In this document: positions 16,636-22,430 of the stretch, piece by piece
How positions within the stretch are numbered: position 1 is the stretch's first letter
How the letters are laid out: every line of letters starts with the position of its first letter
From: a virus
DNA length: 22,430 nt
Reading direction: 5' to 3' (one strand)
Virus record (IMG/VR): IMGVR_UViG_3300021375_000179
Coordinates: 1-22,430 of that record
The notes under the pieces: model-generated
Seen by the model: the letters and a program-made list of their open reading frames with translations, nothing else
Told to the model about the DNA's origin: nothing
The model's database searches: none
Made by a program: the position numbers and the translations under genes

Positions 16636-17730
16636 ATGGAAAAAAACTTAAATCAAAACCTTTTTTTACAGCAGTTTAACGAAAGTGATGCTATAGCTTA
16701 TAACGAAGGTTTTACATCAAGCACCAGTGATTATAATTTTCAACTACTAGAAAATGCATATAGAAATACAGGTAGAATTTATGCTAAATTAAAGCTAGCT
16801 ATAGATTCAAATAAGTGTCAAGATGAAACCTGTGCTTACGAGCTAATGGAGATCAAGCACTTGCAAGAAGCTCCGCAGTTATCTTTAGATTTCTTATCTT
16901 CTCTTTTAGCTGAATTAAGCGTAACAGATGATCCAAACTTTGATCCAAATAACAACTTTAAGTATACAGCTGCAAATAGCGTTATGACAGCTAAACCTGG
17001 TTTTTCTAAGTCAGACGGTTATAATGTTTATTTAGATTTACTACCAGGTGGTGCTCAGCAAATAGTTTTTATTGGTCCTGCTTTTCAAGAGCCATTAGTA
17101 ATAAACAATACAGCTTTAAATGCTTTAAACGAGTCAAATACTTCACTTGTAGCACCTACGCCAGATATTAATAAGGATATGCTTAGATTATTAACAGAGG
17201 TTGGTATATTTTCACCTGATATGGTTGGTGAAAACGGGCAGCTTACAGCTGGAGCTAAAATAACTGAAGAATATGTGATTATGAATCCTGATGGTTCTTT
17301 TGATTACGAGATCATAGACATCGGAAATGGGAAAGGTAGAAATGTACTTAAATACGATTTAGATAAAATAGAAAAGAAAGTAACTCCATTTATAAACGCT
17401 GAGGTTGCTGGTTTAATGAGCTCTGAGCAAGACGCTGTTGCAGCTTGGAACGTTTATATATCTAAAGGTACAAGTGTTGAAGAGGACGATCAGATGGCTC
17501 AGAATGCTAATGCCGCTGATAGCTCTTGGAGTTACACAGAAGACTTGCCACTTATGCAAGATAAAAAAGTTTTATTTGAAAAGAAATATAAAGAATACTT
17601 TATGAATAATTATCTGAAACAATTTACTACGAACCAATTTCCTACGGTTCAGGCAGACGCCGCGGTGTTTGATTTAGCTGAAGCTAAGAGAGCTAAAGCT
17701 CAAAAGTTTATTGACGATAATAACCTATAA
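16636..17730 (+). CDS. Virion protein of unknown function, possible ejection component
   Basis: A 364-residue protein lying between the small ejection-type protein and the giant gene, 10 bases from each. The N-terminal half is mainly helical (QLLENAYRNTGRIYAKLKLA, YELMEIKHLQEAPQLSLDFL). A beta-containing middle follows (YNVYLDLLPGGAQQIVFIGP, then TEEYVIMNPDGSFDYEIIDI). The C-terminus is an acidic linker followed by a helix (KRAKAQKFIDDNN). No membrane segment or catalytic motif is visible. I do not recognise a named family. Its operon position suggests a structural or cargo partner of the giant protein. GGAGG occurs upstream inside the preceding gene, 18 bases before the ATG, too far to act as a normal Shine-Dalgarno. 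Confidence 0.6.
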   Translation: MEKNLNQNLFLQQFNESDAIAYNEGFTSSTSDYNFQLLENAYRNTGRIYAKLKLAIDSNKCQDETCAYELMEIKHLQEAPQLSLDFLSSLLAELSVTDDPNFDPNNNFKYTAANSVMTAKPGFSKSDGYNVYLDLLPGGAQQIVFIGPAFQEPLVINNTALNALNESNTSLVAPTPDINKDMLRLLTEVGIFSPDMVGENGQLTAGAKITEEYVIMNPDGSFDYEIIDIGNGKGRNVLKYDLDKIEKKVTPFINAEVAGLMSSEQDAVAAWNVYISKGTSVEEDDQMAQNANAADSSWSYTEDLPLMQDKKVLFEKKYKEYFMNNYLKQFTTNQFPTVQADAAVFDLAEAKRAKAQKFIDDNNL

Positions 17731-17740
17731 ATTTAATTAA

Positions 17741-20700
17741 ATGACATTACTAGAATACGTACAGTCACTTCAAGACCAAGGAGAAAAAGATATAGCTTCT
17801 AAAGTTAAAAAGTGGAAGGAAGAAAACCAATACAAAGCTCCAGAGGTTAGTAGTGAAGCAAAGATAAACCCTGCTGCGACCAAAATGGGTGCAGTTGTAG
17901 CAGGGAAAAAAATGAAAGCGTCCAACAAAACGTTTTCAGATTCTGTTTCAATATTTGGAAATGGAAAGTCTCAATATCAAGAAGGTGATTTTTCTAAAAC
18001 GTTTAAAGATACGTTTGGCATATCAATAGACGATTCTAGAGAAAGAGACAAACAAAGAGCAGATTATAACGCTCAAATGGCTGAGTTAAATAAAGTTTCT
18101 AAAATAGACGAGGTTTACTCTCCAGGAGATGGCTACGATTATAAGTTTAGCATTGATCCTGAATCCAATACTTTAAAGTACGAAGCTAAAGTAGTTGGAG
18201 GCGAAAAGTTTAAAGAAAAATCTGGTATAGCAGCTTTTAGCATAGCTAACATGTTTGGTCACTTAAACGAAGAACAAAGCAAGCAACTAGCTGAAATAAA
18301 CGCTCAAAACAAAGCTGAATCTGAAAAGCAGAAAAAAAGAGAGCAAGAACTGTTACAAGCTAAAGAAAACCAGCTAACAGCTATGCCGTTGGTTCAAGAA
18401 GGTGTTGTAGAAAGTGTTGACACCGGAACTAGCTTTACTGATCAAACTAACTACCTTGTAAATCAATTAATTTTAAATAGTGAAGAATCAACTTTAAAAC
18501 TTAAAGGTCGTAATACTAGATTGTACAGAAGCAAAGTAGAAGAATACATAAATAGCGGCATGTCTAAACAAGATGCTGAAGCTAAAGCTACAAGCGAGTC
18601 TAGTGTTGTAGAAGCTTCTTACGATGTAACTAGAGATAGTGCAGATGACATAATTAACAATTTAAAAGGATATACCGATCAAGAAAAAGAAGACGTTAGA
18701 CTAGCTATCAATTTAAGTAAAAAACTCAATAAAGCTCAATCTAAAATACAAACAGATGCTAGAATGAGAGTCGCTGCTCCGTTTTCAGATATAAGAACTA
18801 GTGATGAATCAATAAAAGAACAGAAATCTGTACTTGATAAAATAGATAAATTAAACAAAAAATATTTAGGTGAAACAACAAGACAGGTTGCAACACCAGA
18901 GGCTTTAGCAGATTTCACAGAACAGTTCAACACTCTTCAAGGGAATTACGGAAGAGGTAGCGCCAAGACTAATGAAGTTATTTTTAATCAAACTATAAAT
19001 GGTATGGTTAAAAACGATCCTTTTATAAAAGCTGAACTATTAAAGCTTCAAATAAATGCAGATCAAGAAATTAAAGATTTCTCTGCAGAACTACAAAAAA
19101 AATACGATACATCTACTGTAGAAGGTAATAAAAAAGCTACTGAAGAGCTGCAGCAATTTGCTAAGTCTTTAACTCAAGATAAGCTATTAGAAGGCGATGT
19201 GTTTAAAGAAAGGTTTTCTCAAATACAAACAGTAGGCGTAGAAGCCTTAGGAAAAATAAACCTTGAAGATAAAGAAAGAGAACTACTTAAAGCTAGAATG
19301 CAAGATCCTATTTTTAAATATCTTGAGATAGGTAGAAAATTACCTGGTTTCAAGTTTGCAGCATTAGGTATTGAGGGAATAATGAAAGGTGGTAAGCGAT
19401 TTCAAGACGCTGTAAACGTAGTTCAAAAAGACTTTGCGGCTGATGGAGCTAGAGATTCTATAGCTATGATTTCGTCTTTAGAAAAAGCTTTAGAGTCTGG
19501 AGAAGTAGATTTAACAACTAAACTCTCTTTCGATAAAGGCGGTTTTATGACTGTTGAAAAAGCTTTAGACTATTTTAACAAAGCTAAAAACTACGATGAA
19601 AAAAACATTATAGAACAACTAGATGATTTATCTGAAATTAGGAAAGATTTAAGTTTATACAGAGAAATAGATCCAGAAGATAGCTGGTTGACAAGAACTT
19701 TTCAAACCGTAGCTGAATCAGCTCCAATGATGACAGCTGCTTTAGGTGGAAGTGTTGTTACTTATTTAACGGGTGGTACAGCTAGTGCTGTTATAGCGCC
19801 TATAGTTTCTACTTTAGGTACAGCTGCTTTATTCACGCAATTTTACGGCGATGCATGGGAAGATACTTTTATGGAAGGAGCTAGAAGCGAGGCTAAAAGT
19901 AAAGGTATTGACTTAGATAACATAAGTGAAGAAGAAAGAAGAGATTTCTTACTACAAGCTTTGCAAAGTGGTAAATACGATAAATCAGCAAACGCAACTG
20001 CAACAGCTGCTCTTCAAACCGCTACAGAAAAATTTGGTTTTTCAAAACAAATGTCAGCTGCTTCAAAAGCTTTAGGTTTAGGTAAAGAAGGTATTACCTC
20101 TTTAATACAAGGTCAATGGAGACAAACAGGAAAAGCTTTTTTACAAGGCTCACTAGCTAAAGCTGAATCTGCTCTAAGCGAAGGTGTAACAGAATGGAGT
20201 CAGACTGTTATTGGAGACTTGAATAGAGGTTTTGCTTACGATAAAGGAACTAGTCTTGTTGACTTTAGCAGCGCTTGGGAAGCTGGTAAAGCTGGTGCTA
20301 GCGCTGGACTTTTAATGCCTGGTGGTGCCGCTATAATATCTCAGACTAGAGTTGAAATTCAAAACTTGTCTAGAAAAATAGCTATACAGTTTGCTCCAGA
20401 CTCAAGCTTTGGCCAAGCAAGCTTAGTTGCTGACAACTACTTTAAAGCAGCTCAAACAGAGTTAAATCAAAGGTTAGAATTAGGAGTCAACCCAGATGGC
20501 ACCGAGTATACTGTTCAGCAGCATCAAGAAGACACTAATGCTTTGGCTAGTACATCTAATGCTTACAGAAGAATACCAAATACAGCTAGTACAGAGGTAA
20601 GAACAGAGCTTCTTGATTTAATGGTTAGAAGAGACAAGTTACAGCTAGAAATTAATAAAGTTAATGACTCTGATTTAACAGTGCTACAGCAACTAGAATT

Positions 20701-22430
20701 AAACTCTGTTAAAGATGAAATAAAAGAATTAGCAAAAGAAGCTTCTGCTCCAGTTGGAGTTAAAACAGATTCTGAAAAGCTTAAAAAAGGAGCTGGTGTA
20801 GCTATTAGTCAATTAGGCGCTGGTGTAGAGAGGGTTGATAATACAGAAGACTTTATAAGCAGCGTTTCATCTCTAGAAGCTCAAGGGGTTGAAGCTAATA
20901 TCAATAGAAATGAAGCAGGGGAAATACTTCCAGCAGAAGAGCAAGATTATGGTATATTTGCAAAGGTTCCTGATGGAAAAGGTGGTTTTGATGTACAGTT
21001 AATAATAAACGATGCTTCAGCTAAAGCTGATGGTCTTTTACCAGCTGACAAACACGAGCTACTGCATGTAGCGGCTATGAAGATGGATGACGCTTCAAAA
21101 GTAAAAATGGGTGGTGATATATTAAACTCTTTGCTTAATGACTCAAATATAGAGATAAATAGAAAGACAAGAAGACTTTTAAATGCTTACAAGTTAGACT
21201 TAGATAAAGGGGATATTACAGTGGCTGAATTTTTTGAAGAAGTTATGGCTGTAACTAGTGATGGTTTAACACCTAGCTCAAAAACAGGTGTAGCAGACAT
21301 AAGAGTAAAAGACGTAAGTAAGTTTAAAGCTATTGGTCAAAAAATATTACAAGCAATAGGATGGAGACAGAACTTTGCTGATGGTCAACAAGCTATCGAC
21401 TTCTTAAAAGAATTTAACGCAGACGTGTTAAAAGGCGAAGGTTTGTCAGAAAGTGTATTAAGTAGATTTGATACTAAAACTGACACAGACGTTGAAGCAA
21501 AAGTTGAACCAGGAAATGCTAAAGCTAGTAAAAGAGTAGAAACACAAGAGCAAGCTAATAGAAATAAAGAATTAGTACAAAAAGCTAAAGACGGAGATAT
21601 AACAGCCTCAAGAGATTTAGTTCAGGAAAATTCAGGTCTTATATTAAGATTGTTAGGATTTAATAAAGATATTGGAGACATAGAAGCAGATTCATTGCTT
21701 CAAGCGGTAACTGACATGGCTACCCCTGGTATGGCTGATTTAGTTTTTCCTGGAAGAAAGCAATCACTAGTAGAAGAGTATAAAGAGAGTAGTGGAGAGG
21801 TTAGTACTTTTTTAGGTAGACTTAAACAAAGAAAGCAAGAAATATACACAGCTGCAGGACTTGATCCTAATAAATTTAATCTAGTTGCTATTGATTCTTC
21901 TACTAAACAAATAGTAGACGAAGGATCAGATCCTAAACCTAAGCCAGAAAAAGAAGTAGCTACTACTCAAGTAGATCCAAGAGAGTTTGGACCTGTTACG
22001 GAAGGCACTAAACTTAAAGACGTAGAAGGTATAGTTAAAGTAACTGACAAAGAAAGATTAACATTCAAAAAACTAGCTTCTAAATACTTTGATAAAGTTT
22101 CACAAGCGTTATTTGGTATGCCTGGCAAAAAAGTAAAAGGTAATGCTAGTTTAAAGTATGCTGATGTTAAGGGTCAACCTAATTCTTCTGAAGCTAGTAA
22201 GCTTCAAAATATTTTTAAAAATGTTGAAGACGTTAGAAGCTTTATAAAATCTATGCCGCCTTATAATGTTGCTACGAGTCAAACAGTAATAAATAGACAG
22301 GGTAAAAAAGTAGATGTTTCTAAAGATGTTAGAGGTAGATCTATAGCTATAAATCCTACAATATTAAAAAAGTTTTATAAACCAGTTACTAGAGCTATAG
22401 AGGGTATATCAGACGAAAGTGGTAGAAGTT
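17741..22430 (+). CDS. Giant multidomain ejected 'polyvalent' virion protein (3' end outside window)
   Basis: The frame opens at ATG 17741, ten A/T bases after the preceding stop, and stays open to the window edge: 1563 complete codons. Residues 1-650 are charged and mostly helical with coiled-coil stretches (AEINAQNKAESEKQKKREQE). About 661-699 is a Gly/Ala/Thr/Val-rich hydrophobic segment able to span a membrane, followed by SEGVTEWSQTVIGDLNRGF near 805-825. Residues 1105-1109 are HELLH, a zinc-metallopeptidase signature, with FFEEVMAV about 57 residues later as a possible third ligand. About 1276-1368 resembles sigma-70 region 2. About 1420-1563 is a further conserved-looking domain. This mosaic fits polyvalent proteins of phages and mobile elements, which are delivered with DNA. 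At this place in the order it is probably ejected into the cell, as T7 gp16 is. Enzymatic activity is inference. Confidence 0.75.
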   Translation, partial: MTLLEYVQSLQDQGEKDIASKVKKWKEENQYKAPEVSSEAKINPAATKMGAVVAGKKMKASNKTFSDSVSIFGNGKSQYQEGDFSKTFKDTFGISIDDSRERDKQRADYNAQMAELNKVSKIDEVYSPGDGYDYKFSIDPESNTLKYEAKVVGGEKFKEKSGIAAFSIANMFGHLNEEQSKQLAEINAQNKAESEKQKKREQELLQAKENQLTAMPLVQEGVVESVDTGTSFTDQTNYLVNQLILNSEESTLKLKGRNTRLYRSKVEEYINSGMSKQDAEAKATSESSVVEASYDVTRDSADDIINNLKGYTDQEKEDVRLAINLSKKLNKAQSKIQTDARMRVAAPFSDIRTSDESIKEQKSVLDKIDKLNKKYLGETTRQVATPEALADFTEQFNTLQGNYGRGSAKTNEVIFNQTINGMVKNDPFIKAELLKLQINADQEIKDFSAELQKKYDTSTVEGNKKATEELQQFAKSLTQDKLLEGDVFKERFSQIQTVGVEALGKINLEDKERELLKARMQDPIFKYLEIGRKLPGFKFAALGIEGIMKGGKRFQDAVNVVQKDFAADGARDSIAMISSLEKALESGEVDLTTKLSFDKGGFMTVEKALDYFNKAKNYDEKNIIEQLDDLSEIRKDLSLYREIDPEDSWLTRTFQTVAESAPMMTAALGGSVVTYLTGGTASAVIAPIVSTLGTAALFTQFYGDAWEDTFMEGARSEAKSKGIDLDNISEEERRDFLLQALQSGKYDKSANATATAALQTATEKFGFSKQMSAASKALGLGKEGITSLIQGQWRQTGKAFLQGSLAKAESALSEGVTEWSQTVIGDLNRGFAYDKGTSLVDFSSAWEAGKAGASAGLLMPGGAAIISQTRVEIQNLSRKIAIQFAPDSSFGQASLVADNYFKAAQTELNQRLELGVNPDGTEYTVQQHQEDTNALASTSNAYRRIPNTASTEVRTELLDLMVRRDKLQLEINKVNDSDLTVLQQLELNSVKDEIKELAKEASAPVGVKTDSEKLKKGAGVAISQLGAGVERVDNTEDFISSVSSLEAQGVEANINRNEAGEILPAEEQDYGIFAKVPDGKGGFDVQLIINDASAKADGLLPADKHELLHVAAMKMDDASKVKMGGDILNSLLNDSNIEINRKTRRLLNAYKLDLDKGDITVAEFFEEVMAVTSDGLTPSSKTGVADIRVKDVSKFKAIGQKILQAIGWRQNFADGQQAIDFLKEFNADVLKGEGLSESVLSRFDTKTDTDVEAKVEPGNAKASKRVETQEQANRNKELVQKAKDGDITASRDLVQENSGLILRLLGFNKDIGDIEADSLLQAVTDMATPGMADLVFPGRKQSLVEEYKESSGEVSTFLGRLKQRKQEIYTAAGLDPNKFNLVAIDSSTKQIVDEGSDPKPKPEKEVATTQVDPREFGPVTEGTKLKDVEGIVKVTDKERLTFKKLASKYFDKVSQALFGMPGKKVKGNASLKYADVKGQPNSSEASKLQNIFKNVEDVRSFIKSMPPYNVATSQTVINRQGKKVDVSKDVRGRSIAINPTILKKFYKPVTRAIEGISDESGRS
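19721..19837 (+). other. Membrane-like glycine/alanine segment in giant protein
   Basis: Residues about 661-699 contain two runs of small and hydrophobic residues with no charge (from PMMTAALGGSVVTYL to IVSTLGTAALF). They are flanked by charged helices. This is the only clearly membrane-compatible stretch seen in the first 1000 residues, and it would suit a protein that crosses or lines the envelope during DNA ejection. Confidence 0.5.
21053..21067 (+). other. HELLH zinc-peptidase motif in giant protein
   Basis: Codons for HELLH (residues 1105-1109) sit in a predicted helix after a strand-like LIINDAS segment (ADKHELLHVAAM), the usual setting of the zincin active site. Glu in FFEEV (residues 1166/1167) could be the third zinc ligand, as in gluzincins. 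Metallopeptidase domains of this type occur in polyvalent proteins. Confidence 0.55.
21566..21841 (+). other. Sigma-70 region 2-like segment in giant protein
   Basis: Residues about 1276-1367. The pattern LVQKAKDGDITASRDLVQ then ENSGLILRLLGF and DIEADSLLQAVTDM parallels sigma-70 region 1.2-2 (L-x-x-A-x-x-G-D-x-x-A, L-x-x-x-N-x-x-L-I, D-x-x-D-L-x-Q-x). VSTFLGRLKQRKQEI then follows like the later helix of region 2. Recognised by eye only; the fold is unproven. Confidence 0.4.

Noticed and set aside
16639-16648. A AAA AAC slippery heptamer at the start of the 364-residue gene
   Set aside because: A -1 shift there would end after about ten codons, giving no useful product, and A-runs are common in this A/T-rich DNA.

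Overview
The window is one strand of a tailed-phage structural (late) module, about one third G+C by eye, with every convincing gene on the + strand and almost no intergenic space. The gene order is end of the large terminase, portal, scaffold, major capsid protein, head/connector proteins, adaptor, a very large nozzle-type protein, a second tail protein, two ejection-type proteins, and a giant gene that runs off the right edge. No tail-tube gene, tape-measure gene, baseplate gene or tail-assembly chaperone pair is visible between head and tail genes. That points to a short-tailed virus (podovirus morphology) with the general layout of T7-, P22- and crAss-like phages and many uncultured marine podoviruses. 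Exact taxonomy cannot be fixed from this window.

The likely host is a member of Bacteroidota, probably a marine or aquatic flavobacterium. This is inference. Translation starts lack Shine-Dalgarno sequences and instead sit behind A/T-only stretches, as is usual in that phylum. The low G+C, AGA-dominated arginine codons and the style of the protein motifs fit. No host gene, integrase, attachment site, tRNA, CRISPR array or insertion sequence is seen.

Region by region: 2-880 is the nuclease end of the terminase, which abuts the portal gene (881-3268). A short A/T leader then precedes the acidic scaffold (3299-4504) and the major capsid gene (4518-5984). Directly after the capsid gene comes a strong intrinsic terminator (6003-6027), then an inverted repeat (6031-6072), then a second copy of the leader seen before the scaffold (6080-6102). 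The capsid block is therefore insulated from what follows. A conserved head-associated gene (6103-6927), a hairpin (6952-6983), two connector/adaptor genes (7005-9044), the 1627-residue nozzle-type protein (9051-13934) and a 658-residue tail protein (13962-15938) build the connector and short tail. The 222- and 364-residue proteins (15957-17730) and the giant gene (17741 to the edge) look like cargo ejected into the cell with the DNA.

The most interesting object is the giant gene: at least 1563 residues, with a membrane-like glycine/alanine-rich segment, a zinc-peptidase HELLH motif and a stretch resembling sigma-70 region 2. This is the multi-domain 'polyvalent protein' style, apparently delivered with the genome. 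Other points worth checking are the duplicated 23-nt leader with identical spacing to two start codons, the terminator/dyad/leader cluster after the capsid gene, and a degenerate beta-module that recurs in the nozzle protein and its neighbour.
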